From positions 1,860,001 through 1,924,000 of the forward strand of contig NZ_RJJY01000002.1 in the NCBI RefSeq assembly GCF_003751085.1: a stretch of 64,000 bases of DNA. The letters are read 5' to 3'. The translations under genes were made by a program, and so were the position numbers. Source of the DNA: Micromonospora sp. Llam0. GTDB lineage: Bacteria; Actinomycetota; Actinomycetes; Mycobacteriales; Micromonosporaceae. The notes beneath the pieces are model-generated. The model was given only the letters and a program-made list of their open reading frames with translations, did not search any database and had not been told where the DNA came from. This document shows, piece after piece, positions 55,169-63,292 of this stretch. Each line of letters starts with the position of its first letter. Within the stretch, counting starts at the first letter, position 1.

Positions 55169-55479
55169 ATCGGAGCTCCTTCCTTCTTAGGTCCTTGTGC
55201 ATAAAGCAAATCCCCTGCGGGACTTCGATCTGGATGCCCACGACCGTAGGAGAACAGGAACGTTCCCGCAAACAACGCGAGTCCACCGTTGGTGGACGCC
55301 GGGCAACGCGCCAGGGTTGACAATGCAGCGGTAAGCGTGCTGCAAAGCAGCCGCACTAGTTGATCATGGCGTGGGTGTCCGCCGTCGTAGCCGAGGCGCG
55401 GGACTGCGTAGATTTCCGTGTTTGACCTGGGTGTGGTCCGTTGGACAGGACGTCGATCCTGTCCAGGAAGGACCACGTC
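55169..55479. other. Accessory intergenic stretch
   Basis: 311 bp without a supported gene. It should hold the promoter of the leftward 65-residue gene and, near 55440-55475, the end of the truncated IS256-type element with the inverted pair GGACAGGA/TCCTGTCC (55443-55450, 55457-55464). Confidence 0.45.
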
Positions 55480-55800
55480 ATGGCAGACAAGAAGAATCCA
55501 GTTCAGCTTCCGGAGCCGTCGGCAGCGGAGCGGGAGTTCGCCCAGCAACTGGTCGAGCGGGCCAAGGCCGACGGAGTCTCGTTGGTCGGACCGGGTGGGC
55601 TCCTCGCCGGGATCACCCGCACCGTCCTGGAATCAGCGCTGGACGCCGAGTTGGACGCCCACCTCGACGACGCCGGTGTCGACGAGGCCACCGGCAGGCG
55701 GGTCAACATCCGTAACAGCCACGGGGCGAAGACGGTGCGGACCGAGGTCGGGCCGGTGCGCGGATCCAGGTCCCCCGGGACCGGGCCGGGTCGTTCACCC
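55480..55800 (+). pseudogene. Truncated IS256-family (Mutator) transposase
   Basis: The frame starts MADKKNPVQLPEPSAAEREF and continues through GLLAGITRTVLESALDAELD, AHLDDAGVD and NIRNSHGAKTVRTEVGPVR, the N-terminal region of Mutator-type transposases. At about 55759 a 2-nt insertion (CGCG) shifts the frame, after which IQVPRDRAGSFTP continues in the next frame. Similarity ends at about 55800, next to the gntR-like gene. The DDE core is absent, so it is inactive. Confidence 0.82.
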
Positions 55801-55802
55801 CG

Positions 55803-56024
55803 CTACTTCTCCGCTACGTACACGCCGCGACCGGAATGTCCGACGACGAGAGCTCGGTCGTGCAAGAGCGAGACGGCGCGATACACGGTCGCGGGGCTGA
55901 CGTCGTACTGGTCGGCAAGCTGGGCGGTGCTGGGCAGCTTCGCGCCCGGCGGTAGCTCGCCACTTTTGATCTTCGCGGTCAGTTCGTCCGCGATCCGTCG
56001 GTAATTGGCTGGCGCTGAGGGCAT
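55803..56024 (-). CDS. GntR-family winged-helix protein (73 residues)
   Basis: Consists of a single winged helix-turn-helix: YRRIADELTAKIKSGELPPG, AKLPSTAQLADQYDVSPATV, YRAVSLLHDRALVVGHSGRG. It is the DNA-binding half of GntR regulators with no effector domain. Such short forms are common in actinomycetes. ATG at 56024 with an AAGGGG site. The IS256 remnant abuts its end, so a longer ancestral protein cut by that element is conceivable, although the stop codon fits other short homologues I recall. Confidence 0.83.
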   Translation of the reverse strand: MPSAPANYRRIADELTAKIKSGELPPGAKLPSTAQLADQYDVSPATVYRAVSLLHDRALVVGHSGRGVYVAEK

Positions 56025-56138
56025 GGCTCATCCCCTTGATTCGTTGCCACTATTTGAACACGCACAACCTCCATCAGCTGAACTCGGACCGACGGTGCCT
56101 GAACTACCGAGTCTGCTGGAGTGCCGAGGACTCGTAGC

Positions 56139-56693
56139 TCATCCAAGAAGGCCTTGGTCTGTCACCGAAAACGGCGACCCGTGCCCGTCATGCAAGTACC
56201 GAGTATTGCCATTCTTTAGTACGTCAAGCGCCACGGCAACGCGCCGCCATACATAGGGGCGGAGCCGCTGCTGTGCCTTTTCCGCCGCACAAAACTCGAA
56301 CGCAGACAGCTCGGTATCCGAAATCTTGAGTCCGGAAATCTGTTCATCGGTCAGCTCGCCACCATCGAAGATGAACGAGAGCAGGTCATCCCAGGGTCCG
56401 TGTGGTGATACCCAATCGACCACCAGCAGTCTGGCTACATGCACGTCCAGGGCGAGTTCTTCTCGGAGCTCGCGGCGGACGGCCTCATGAGGCGGTTCGT
56501 TGGCTTCAACCATGCCGCCGGGCATGTCCCAGTCCGGCTTGTACTGGGGGTCGACGAGGAGGATCTGTCCCTTGCGGTCCCGGATGAGCGCGTCGGCACT
56601 TACACGCTTGCGTGGCTGTTTGGAGTTACCTTCTGCCAGATACGCCCGCCATGCCTCCGGGTCACGCTCATACAGCGGAGCGTCCGCGTTCAC
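56139..56693 (-). CDS. NUDIX hydrolase
   Basis: 184 residues from a GTG overlapping the upstream regulator gene by 4 bp. The Nudix box is GGMVEANEPPHEAVRRELRE followed by ELALD, matching Gx5Ex7REUxEExGU except that the last Gly is Ala. The WDMPGG lead-in is present. The substrate is unknown. It was co-transcribed with the HTH-TPR gene, so the IS4 insertion upstream may have altered its expression. Confidence 0.87.
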   Translation of the reverse strand: MNADAPLYERDPEAWRAYLAEGNSKQPRKRVSADALIRDRKGQILLVDPQYKPDWDMPGGMVEANEPPHEAVRRELREELALDVHVARLLVVDWVSPHGPWDDLLSFIFDGGELTDEQISGLKISDTELSAFEFCAAEKAQQRLRPYVWRRVAVALDVLKNGNTRYLHDGHGSPFSVTDQGLLG

Positions 56694-57991
56694 GATCTCT
56701 CCTCAAGCGTCGATGGATCGCTACGTCCCGCCTGGGTGCGCCACTGGCATAGCCACGCCCGCTCACGTAGCGCCTCATCAAGGCAACTCAGGAACTCGGC
56801 CACCATCCGAGCACCCCGGTGCGGCTCCAGCAAGCGCCTGAGATCGAGGAGTTGCTGGATGACGAGATAGGAACCGAGCTGCTGGGTCGCGTCCAGCACC
56901 TCTTGAGCGACGGCACATGCCTCCTCAGGCCTGCCCTGGGCCACGAGCACAGTCACAAGGATAAGCTGTCCGAATGCCCGGCTTCGAGTCCGGTCTCCCG
57001 GTCGCAGTTGGACGACTCGCTCGGCCTGCCGTTTCGCCTGACCTAGGTCACCGAGTTGGCGCAAGCACCGGGCTGCCTCGTTGGCCAGCGAGCCTTCATC
57101 GAAGTGACTCACCCACGGCGACCGTTCCTCAGCCGCCTCTGCTTCAAGCACCCGCTCTGCCTCGATGAGGTGCTGTGCGCAGTCGTCCGGTTGTCTCAGC
57201 GCGGCGAAGGCACGGGCTTGCATTGCAAGGAGGCGAGCTTCGAGTTCAGGCAACCGCGGACCACGCGCCAGCACCTCGCTGCCTTGCCGGGCGTACCGGA
57301 GAGCGTCGGTTGGCTTGCCCCGGTGCTGTGCGAGGTGGCTCAGGCTGGCGAGGATGTGCGTGCCGAGCTGCCGGTCGTTTCCGAGTTTGACCAGTTCGAG
57401 TGAGCGCGCGAAGTGCTGTTCGGCGGCCTGGTCCCGGCCGGCGTCGTGAGCCATCCACCCAGCCATCTCGGTCAAGGCGGCTGCGGCCGTGAACGCCAAC
57501 TGCCCATCGCTGCTCTGGTCGACTCCGAACATGCATGGTGCGACTTCGGCTTGCAGGTACTGCACGACCGTGGCGTAGAGGTGGCCGCCGCCGACTTGTC
57601 GGTCCGCCGCCCGAAACGACTGCATCGCGGAGGCATAGCCATTGCCGTCACCCAGCGGCAGTCCGAACGGCGGAGCCTGAAGCGGGACCGGTGCCGGCAC
57701 GACTTGTCTCGGTACAGCCGCCACCTTTGTGACGGCCATACGAGAGTCGTCGCTCGCAGACGATGTGCTGGGCAGCTTGAACCACAATAGATGATCGGGA
57801 ATCCGGAGCGTACGGACCCAGTGCGTCAGGCTGTCGAGGTGTCGAACCGGCGGCCCGTTCTCGATGCGGCTAATCTGGGCTTGCGTCAGGCCGAGCCACC
57901 CACCGACGACGCTCTGCGGAACGCCATCTTTCCCGTAGAAGGCGATGTGCTTCGGGTGCTTGCGATACGCGCGCGAGACCTGGCCAATGTG

Positions 57992-59652
57992 CAATGCCAC
58001 GTAGCCTAGGTTGATCTTGATGGTGGCTGGACCCGATGGATGTGGATGGTCGGTGGACGCTGGTGGCGGATGCTGGCCGGTTCGTGGGGTTTCTTGACCC
58101 GGTACTGGTTGTGGCGGGCGCGTTTGACCGCGCGGGGGCAGGTGCGTTCGCGTCGGGTGGGGATCAGGAGAGCGGCGATCCGGGCGAGGTGGGTCGGTAG
58201 CTGGTCAGCCCAGTCCTGAGGGGGGAATGTCCGCCGTGCCGGTGGCGGTGCGGCGGATCAGGCGCAGGGCTCTGGTGAAGGAGATCCTGTCCGGATCGAG
58301 GTCGGCGGCGGCGGACGCTTTCGCTGTCAGCGCGCTGATCGCGTGGTGGACGATCAGGTAGGCCCAGATCTCCTGATGGGCCAGGTCCGGCAGACGGGAC
58401 CGCAGCACCCGTCCGGGACCACGGAGGTGGGTTTTGAGCTGGTCGTTGGCGGTTTCCTCCTCCCACCGCTCGTGGTAGCCGCCAGCTAGTTCGTCGGCGT
58501 GGGCGTCGGCGGGGTCGACGATGGTGGTGATCAGGGCGATCAACTCGCCGGTGCCGTCGCCGACGCGGTCGGGAATGTCGTACTCGACCACCCGGGCGAG
58601 GTGGACGACCGGCAGGCCCCGGTCGTCGAACGCGTCGGGAACGCTGTTGATGTCGGTCAGGTCAGCTCCGGCGCGGGCGGCCGCGAGCAGTCGTTCCCGT
58701 CGACCGCCACGGACGGTCGGTTTGATCAGGACGGTGAGATAGGTGCCGTCGGACAGGATCTTGACCACGGGCAGGTCGAGCTGGGTCGGGGCCCGCCACA
58801 GCAGCGCGGCGCCGGTCGCGGCGGCGGTGTCCCACGCCTGCCAGGAGTAGAACCCCCGGTCGGCGGTGAGTAGTTCGTCGGACCGTAGCCGTGGGTACAG
58901 CCGCTGCGCGAGGGTCTTCTCCCCTTCCGGGTAGGCGCCGATCTCGGCGGCGACGAAGGCGTGGGTGCCGCACTCCGCGAGGGCCACGACCCGGGCCTTC
59001 GGAAACGCGGAACGGTTCCCCCCTGACCCGGCGTAGCCGAACTCGGCCGCGTTAGCCGTGCTGTCGGGCACATCGACGGTGAACCCGTCGATCGCCAGCA
59101 GCCGCCACCGGCGTAGGAACGACCCCCGCGCGGTCCCCAACGCGCCCGCCGGCGCTGTCGGGCCCGCCTCGCCCGCGACCGGCCCGCACGTGCGCTCGAA
59201 CAGCTCGGCGAACACCCGGCGGCCCAACCGTTTCCGCGCCTGGCTGATGGCACTCGAGGTCGGCACGCTCCACGCCGCGTCCCAGCACCCGAACCGGTCC
59301 AACGACCCGGTGACCCTGGTCGCGACCTCGGTGTAGTCATCGTCGGGGAACAACGCCAACCCCAACGTCAGGTAGGTGCTCACGTGCGCCGGCAGTTTCC
59401 CGTCCGACCGCTGCTCCCGCACCCCGCACACCTCGATCGCGGCGTCGACCTCCTCCCGCGACACCTGCGAGATCAGCACCCCGAGCGTCACCTGATCCGG
59501 CCGTACCACTGGACGGTCCACCACATCCACCGACATGACCCGTGATCAAAACAGTCAGCCGAGCCGTGGTCGTCCCGCCACGCCGCACCGCCCAGGAGTC
59601 CACATCAAACCCGCAGGTCAAACCCAAGATCAACTTAGGCTACGTGGCATTG
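57992..59652 (-). mobile_element. IS4-family insertion sequence (1661 bp) with perfect 10-bp target duplication
   Basis: The terminal inverted repeats start CAATGCCACGTAGCCTA at both ends and agree at 27 of 28 positions (57992-58019 and 59625-59652). The flanks are identical: GGCCAATGTG at 57982-57991 and 59653-59662. A 10-bp duplication is usual for IS4 relatives, and its perfect state suggests recent insertion. Confidence 0.96.
58205..59536 (-). CDS. IS4-family transposase
   Basis: 443 residues. An N-terminal DUF4372/IS4-type region (SDGKLPAHVSTYLTLGLALF, SSAISQARKRLG) precedes a DDE domain with Asp in RWRLLAIDGFTVDVPD, Asp in LLTADRGFYSWQAW and Glu in the YHERWEEETANDQLKTHLRG helix, the YREK-like signature. 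Length and reading frame are intact, so it is probably active. Confidence 0.94.
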   Translation of the reverse strand: MSVDVVDRPVVRPDQVTLGVLISQVSREEVDAAIEVCGVREQRSDGKLPAHVSTYLTLGLALFPDDDYTEVATRVTGSLDRFGCWDAAWSVPTSSAISQARKRLGRRVFAELFERTCGPVAGEAGPTAPAGALGTARGSFLRRWRLLAIDGFTVDVPDSTANAAEFGYAGSGGNRSAFPKARVVALAECGTHAFVAAEIGAYPEGEKTLAQRLYPRLRSDELLTADRGFYSWQAWDTAAATGAALLWRAPTQLDLPVVKILSDGTYLTVLIKPTVRGGRRERLLAAARAGADLTDINSVPDAFDDRGLPVVHLARVVEYDIPDRVGDGTGELIALITTIVDPADAHADELAGGYHERWEEETANDQLKTHLRGPGRVLRSRLPDLAHQEIWAYLIVHHAISALTAKASAAADLDPDRISFTRALRLIRRTATGTADIPPSGLG

Positions 59653-59927
59653 GGCCAATGTGCTGCGCCCTGAAGGCGTCCCGAAACTGATCGGTGTACC
59701 AGAAGTCATCCGGCAACTCCGGCGGCTGGATGGCGAACTCGCGCGCCTTGGTCTGACACGGCGCGCACTGGCCGCTCTTGTTGTCTCGGGCAAGGCGCGT
59801 TCCGCAACGACAGTAACGCGGCTGGCGGTTCGCGTCCATGATCGTCCTGATCCTCGAAGCGGAGTCCTGTACGGCAATTCTAGAGCGGGATCAGCCTACG
59901 CGCTGCACCGCATACGCGGCATGTATG

Positions 59928-59962
59928 GCAGGTATACGCCTGCGGTCATGCCCAGTACGACC
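59928..59962. promoter_or_regulatory. Compound palindrome between the HTH-TPR gene and a peptide ORF
   Basis: The outer arms GGCATG (59928-59933) and CATGCC (59957-59962) enclose inner arms GCAGG (59938-59942) and CCTGC (59949-59953) around TATACG. It lies in the 177-bp divergent gap, about 90 bp upstream of the regulator's ATG and 55 bp upstream of the peptide's ATG, a typical place for an autoregulatory operator. Confidence 0.55.
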
Positions 59963-60016
59963 GAGCGGCCCCACTATCGAGTGACCGGACACGTCCCAAA
60001 CCAGAGAGGACGATCC

Positions 60017-60067
60017 ATGTCTCACCAGATCCAAACCCAGCGGCCCTGTGTGCGTACCGCCGATTGA
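60017..60067 (+). CDS. Candidate 16-residue peptide
   Basis: MSHQIQTQRPCVRTAD with a good ribosome site (AGAGAGGA, 6 nt before ATG) and a strong terminator 17 bp after the stop, giving a self-contained transcript of perhaps 150-200 nt. It is divergent from the HTH-TPR regulator gene. It could be a signalling or effector peptide, a leader peptide of an attenuator, or an untranslated RNA with a chance ORF. It is not an amino-acid-run leader of the usual kind. Confidence 0.4.
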   Translation: MSHQIQTQRPCVRTAD

Positions 60068-60084
60068 GGCTGCGCGCGCAGGGC

Positions 60085-60127
60085 GGGCGGCCCGACCTCC
60101 GCACCCCCGTTCGGGGTCGGGCCGCCC
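60085..60127 (+). terminator. Strong terminator behind the peptide ORF
   Basis: GGGCGGCCCGACC (60085-60097) and GGTCGGGCCGCCC (60115-60127) form a perfect 13-bp stem with a 17-nt loop, followed by TTCC. Confidence 0.85.
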
Positions 60128-60181
60128 TTCCACCCGCTCTACCCAGACCGTGCCCGATCTGCGAGCTTGAAAGGCGGTGCC

Positions 60182-60235
60182 GTGCGTAGACTCCTCGACT
60201 TCCTCCGCGTGATGATGCCGGCAACTGATCGGTAG
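60182..60235 (+). CDS. Very short ORF resembling the start of the downstream DivIVA-like gene
   Basis: GTG start preceded by GAAAGGCGG. The product VRRLLDFLRVMMPATDR (17 residues) parallels MRRFLDLFRRPP at 60584, and the preceding bases (TTGAAAGGNGGT) are also shared. It may be a decayed partial duplication or a leader ORF. It ends 1 bp before the next start. Confidence 0.25.
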   Translation: MRRLLDFLRVMMPATDR

Positions 60236-60236
60236 C

Positions 60237-60494
60237 GTGCCGGCCGACCGGTCTCCGGCCGATCCCCGCCCCGGCGACGAGTTGATCATCGACGGTCGGG
60301 CGAGTGTCCAGTTCGCGGCTGGGCGAGGGTTCCGGTTCCGGGTGACGACAGTGGACAAACGGTGGACGTACCAGGACTGGGTTTGGCTGGCCGGGTACGT
60401 GTTGGCAGCCGACGGTGAAGCCCGCGAACGGCGGGAGATCTTCGTCCAGCGCGACGGTCTCCGCTGGGCACCGCGCCCGCGCCGACACCGCTGA
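60237..60494 (+). CDS. Hypothetical protein, 85 residues
   Basis: GTG start. It is a soluble, beta-rich small protein: DELIIDGRASVQFAAGRGFR, FRVTTVDKRWTYQDWVWLAG, then a basic tail. The TYQDWVWLAGYVL core suggests a small barrel or SH3-like fold, but no family is recognised. It is the first gene of the rightward lineage-specific cluster after the terminator at 60085-60127. Confidence 0.6.
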   Translation: MPADRSPADPRPGDELIIDGRASVQFAAGRGFRFRVTTVDKRWTYQDWVWLAGYVLAADGEARERREIFVQRDGLRWAPRPRRHR

Positions 60495-60583
60495 CCAGGG
60501 CGGCGGCACAACTGCGACGCGATCCGCGCCCTCTCGACCCGTACCCCTGAAGTTTCTCGATCGATTGAAAGGTGGTCCCTGCC

Positions 60584-60982
60584 ATGCGGAGATTCCTTGA
60601 CCTGTTCCGCCGACCGCCGGTGCGGAGCCGGCGCAACCGGCGGTTGCTCGCCGAGATCGCCCACCACAACCGGCGCACACCGACGCCGCGTCCGCCGGTG
60701 CGGCGGGCACCGAACAACGTCGGTCACCTGTACGGCAGGCCGGTGCGGCCGTCGATCAGCCCCGGCCTGGTCCGCGACCGCCGGTTCGGCGACCGCGTCC
60801 GGCGCGGCTGCGACCCCACCGAGGTACGCACCTTCCTGCACCTAGTCGCCGACGAGCTGACCGCCCTGCGCGCCGAGCTGCGCTCGACCCAGGACGAAAA
60901 CGTGCGGGTCAAGCAGGCGTTGCGGGACTGGCAGTCACAGCAGTTCCAACAGTTCCAGGCAGGGACGGGGGTGACCGGATGA
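60584..60982 (+). CDS. DivIVA-domain-like protein
   Basis: 132 residues from an ATG preceded by GAAAGGTGG. A very Arg/Pro-rich basic head (MRRFLDLFRRPPVRSRRNRR) is followed by FGDRVRRGCDPTEVRTFLHL and VADELTALRAELRSTQDENV, which match the DivIVA/Wag31 entry motif (F...RGYDPxEVDxFL) and coiled-coil start. The usual RGY is RGC here. The coil is short. DivIVA proteins mark curved membrane and cell poles. This one may be a small adaptor. The stop overlaps the next start (ATGA). Confidence 0.75.
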   Translation: MRRFLDLFRRPPVRSRRNRRLLAEIAHHNRRTPTPRPPVRRAPNNVGHLYGRPVRPSISPGLVRDRRFGDRVRRGCDPTEVRTFLHLVADELTALRAELRSTQDENVRVKQALRDWQSQQFQQFQAGTGVTG

Positions 60983-62751
60983 CCGGGGTCAACGGAGTGC
61001 CGGCCGGGCCAGTCCGCGTCGTCGGGTTCGGGTCCGAGCGGCGGCGGGCGCAGCTCGTCGTCACCGTCGCAAACCTCGACACCGGGCAGGTGGCGTCGAC
61101 CAACCTCGTGCCGGGATCGTTCACGCCGCTACCGACACCAAACGGCACCTGGTGGCTGCCGTACGCGCCGATCGTCACCGACCTCGCCACCCGCGCCGGC
61201 GTCGCCGCCGCGACACTGTGCGACCCGGACTTCCCCGACGAACCCGGCCGGCTCCCGTCGTCCGGCCTGACCCTGCCGATCCAGTGGCAGCCCGGTGCAC
61301 CGGAGCGGGACCGCCACCGGTGGGAGGCGTCGGCGCTCGCCAACCGGCTCACCGCGCCGTGGCTGGTCCTGATCGGCCGCAGCAGCGATCCGCCGCCACC
61401 GGGCGACCCGGCCCGGCTGCTCGGCCGGCTGTGCGCGCTCGCCGACCAACTTCACGTCGACCTGATCCTCGAAGCCCGACCAGCGTCGACCCCGAGCGGG
61501 CTGAGCTGGGACATCCGGTACGAACTCGCCGGCGGGAAAGTGCCCGACTACCCGCACCGCTGGGTAGCCCACCTACCGGCGGCGATCACCTCAATCAGCC
61601 CGGAACGGGCCGCGTCCGGGCTGGCCGTCGCCGACTGGAACCTGCCCGCCCACTACCTCACCGAGGCTGCCCTCACCCCGCACCCGGTGCCGGTCGGGCT
61701 CGACGGTCACCCCGGCGGCCATGACCTCGACCAACTCGAACGACGCATGATCGCCGACGCCGAGCAGCACGGCGGCGCGCAGGCGATCTGGCGGAACCGG
61801 CACTGGTGGCACACCAGCCTGCGACCCGACGACACCGAACCGGGCGGGGTCGGCGGCAGGTTCCGGCGCGGCTGGGAGCCGCCAGCGCCGAGATACTGGG
61901 GCGAGCCGATCCCCACCCATCCCTGCCCACAATGCACCAATGTGGCAGATCCGCCGTACTGCACCGACTGCTACGGCACCCGCCGGGTCCGCCACGGCGC
62001 CGTCGTCACCGTCACCGACCTGCGCGGCCGCACCGTGCACCGCAACTGGCGACCCGATGACGGCCCGACCTCGCCAACGCTGGTGCACACCGACCAGGCG
62101 TCCGGCACCAGCGTGTGGCAGCTCCCCGAGCACTACCGGATCGGCTCCCTCGCCGCCGAGTTCGGCGTACAGCCCACCGACCTGACCGACATCGACGGCG
62201 AACACGTCATCGACCAGCACCTGCGCAACGGGGTCAGCCAGATCCACCACGGCCGCGACCCGCTCGCCGCGTACCTCGCCGAAGCCGCCGCTGCCCACGA
62301 TGGCGCCCGCATCATCGCCCGCGCCACCAACTGGCCCGGCCCTACCCTCGACCAGCTGGCCCGACTCGTCACCGGACTCGGTCTCGCCCTCGACGTCACC
62401 GCCGTCAACCACCGCCACAGCACCGGCCGGCCGGAGCTGATGCAGGGCCACACCTGGTCGGTCCAGGTCGCCGACCCGGCCACCCCGCCGACCGTCGACC
62501 CGGTCCCCACCAGCGCCGCCCTGCCCGAAGCTGTCGCCCTCTGCCACCGCTACCTCTACGGCGCGCTGCGCGCGACCATCCCTACCGACCCCGAAAAGCC
62601 CATGTCCGTCCCCCGCCGGCCCGCGACCGCCGGCCCAGCACCCGACACCACCAGCTTCATCACCGAGGTACGCCACCAAGCCGCCAGCCACCCCGGCACC
62701 CCCGCCACCGTCCGCATCCACCCCGACGGGACCCACACCACAAGCTGCTGA
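60979..62751 (+). CDS. Large protein of unknown function with a CxxC...CxxC motif
   Basis: 590 residues, translationally coupled to the DivIVA-like gene. The N-terminal ~100 residues are beta-rich (VRVVGFGSERRRAQLVVTVA, TPNGTWWLPYAP). A middle part has WLVLIGRSSDPPPPGDPARL, and a zinc-knuckle-like CPQCTNVADPPYCTDCYGTR lies at about residues 315-335, as in DnaJ-type or nuclease adaptor zinc sites. The rest is an alpha/beta region repeated in style. No enzyme motif is recognised and there is no membrane segment. It is probably restricted to Micromonosporaceae mobile or lineage-specific regions. Confidence 0.65.
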   Translation: MTGVNGVPAGPVRVVGFGSERRRAQLVVTVANLDTGQVASTNLVPGSFTPLPTPNGTWWLPYAPIVTDLATRAGVAAATLCDPDFPDEPGRLPSSGLTLPIQWQPGAPERDRHRWEASALANRLTAPWLVLIGRSSDPPPPGDPARLLGRLCALADQLHVDLILEARPASTPSGLSWDIRYELAGGKVPDYPHRWVAHLPAAITSISPERAASGLAVADWNLPAHYLTEAALTPHPVPVGLDGHPGGHDLDQLERRMIADAEQHGGAQAIWRNRHWWHTSLRPDDTEPGGVGGRFRRGWEPPAPRYWGEPIPTHPCPQCTNVADPPYCTDCYGTRRVRHGAVVTVTDLRGRTVHRNWRPDDGPTSPTLVHTDQASGTSVWQLPEHYRIGSLAAEFGVQPTDLTDIDGEHVIDQHLRNGVSQIHHGRDPLAAYLAEAAAAHDGARIIARATNWPGPTLDQLARLVTGLGLALDVTAVNHRHSTGRPELMQGHTWSVQVADPATPPTVDPVPTSAALPEAVALCHRYLYGALRATIPTDPEKPMSVPRRPATAGPAPDTTSFITEVRHQAASHPGTPATVRIHPDGTHTTSC

Positions 62752-62798
62752 TCCCACCATTGGCCGTTCGGCGGTCCGGGTTCCGCATCACTGCGTTG

Positions 62799-62821
62799 AT
62801 CTGAACTACTTCAGATACACT
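62799..62821 (+). promoter_or_regulatory. Operator-promoter of the toxin-antitoxin-like pair
   Basis: ATCTGAA-CTAC-TTCAGAT (62799-62816) is a perfect 18-bp palindrome, directly followed by and sharing one base with the -10 box TACACT (62816-62821). The GTG of the first gene is 6 nt later. A bound antitoxin dimer would cover the promoter, the usual autoregulation of type II systems. Confidence 0.75.
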
Positions 62822-62827
62822 GAGAGG

Positions 62828-63292
62828 GTGAGTGTGCAGAGCTTTCCATACAGCGCTTTCCTCCGAGGCCCGTCGCACGTGCTGCCGTCGTTGGCGGATG
62901 CCGACGTGATCCTGGAGCGCCGTGACGAGGAGAACCTCGTACTGATGCGGGCCGAGCGGTTCGACGCGGTGGCGGCCGGGCTGCGGATCGCGGCCCGGTC
63001 GCTGGCGCTGCTGGCCCGCCGGCAGCGCGATCTCGCCGAGGAGTTGCTGGCCGAGGAGCTGCCGTGGCTGACCTGGCTCCCGCCGGAGGAGCGTGTGGCC
63101 TGCGTACGGGAACTACTCGCCGATCTGGTCGCCGGTGCCGACACCGGGCTGTTGACGCCGTTTGCCCGCAACCTTGCCTCGTGGCGGTCCACGGCCGAGG
63201 CGTGGACCGACCCGGGCCTCGCCCGTGACCTGCAGGGCCCGTTCGACGGTGACGGCCCGGTGATCGACAAGCCGATGTCGGAGGCGGCGTGA
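62828..63292 (+). CDS. Antitoxin-like protein of a type II toxin-antitoxin pair
   Basis: 154 residues from GTG at 62828, leaderless with respect to TACACT. The N-terminal half has VLPSLADADVILERRDEENL and VLMRAERFDAVAAGLRIAAR, a Phd/YefM-like strand-helix pattern with small DNA-binding fold. The C-terminal half is acidic and helical (LAEELLAEELPWLTWLPPEE), fit to wrap a toxin. It overlaps the toxin-like gene by 4 bp. Assignment rests mainly on gene order and operator. I do not recognise an exact family. Confidence 0.65.
   Translation: MSVQSFPYSAFLRGPSHVLPSLADADVILERRDEENLVLMRAERFDAVAAGLRIAARSLALLARRQRDLAEELLAEELPWLTWLPPEERVACVRELLADLVAGADTGLLTPFARNLASWRSTAEAWTDPGLARDLQGPFDGDGPVIDKPMSEAA

Larger units (their letters stand above)
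56690..59839 (-). pseudogene. HTH-TPR transcriptional regulator gene interrupted by an IS4-family element
   Basis: The 5' part (59839 to 59653) encodes MDANRQPRYCRCGTRLARDN, a second CxxC and ELPDDFWYTDQFRDAFRAQH-IG. The 3' part (57981 down to 56690) continues QVSRAYRKHPKHIAFYGKDG, then an XRE-type helix-turn-helix (VVGGWLGLTQAQISRIENG), LRIPDHLLWFKLP, and a ~300-residue TPR-like helical region. Removing 57992-59652 plus one copy of the 10-bp repeat restores one frame of 492 residues. A zinc-finger-like CRC..CAPC head, HTH and TPR tail are typical of a Micromonosporaceae/Streptomyces regulator family. A truncated product could start at GTG 58000 but would lack the head. Confidence 0.88.

Noticed and set aside
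55441..56004. A 187-codon ORF as an intact gene
   Set aside because: Only the first part matches a Mutator-type transposase. After about 55759 the frame is shifted and then runs antisense to the gntR-like gene.
58164..58466. Separate small gene at the end of the IS4 element
   Set aside because: It overlaps the transposase 3' end in another frame and has an Arg/Pro-rich shadow composition.
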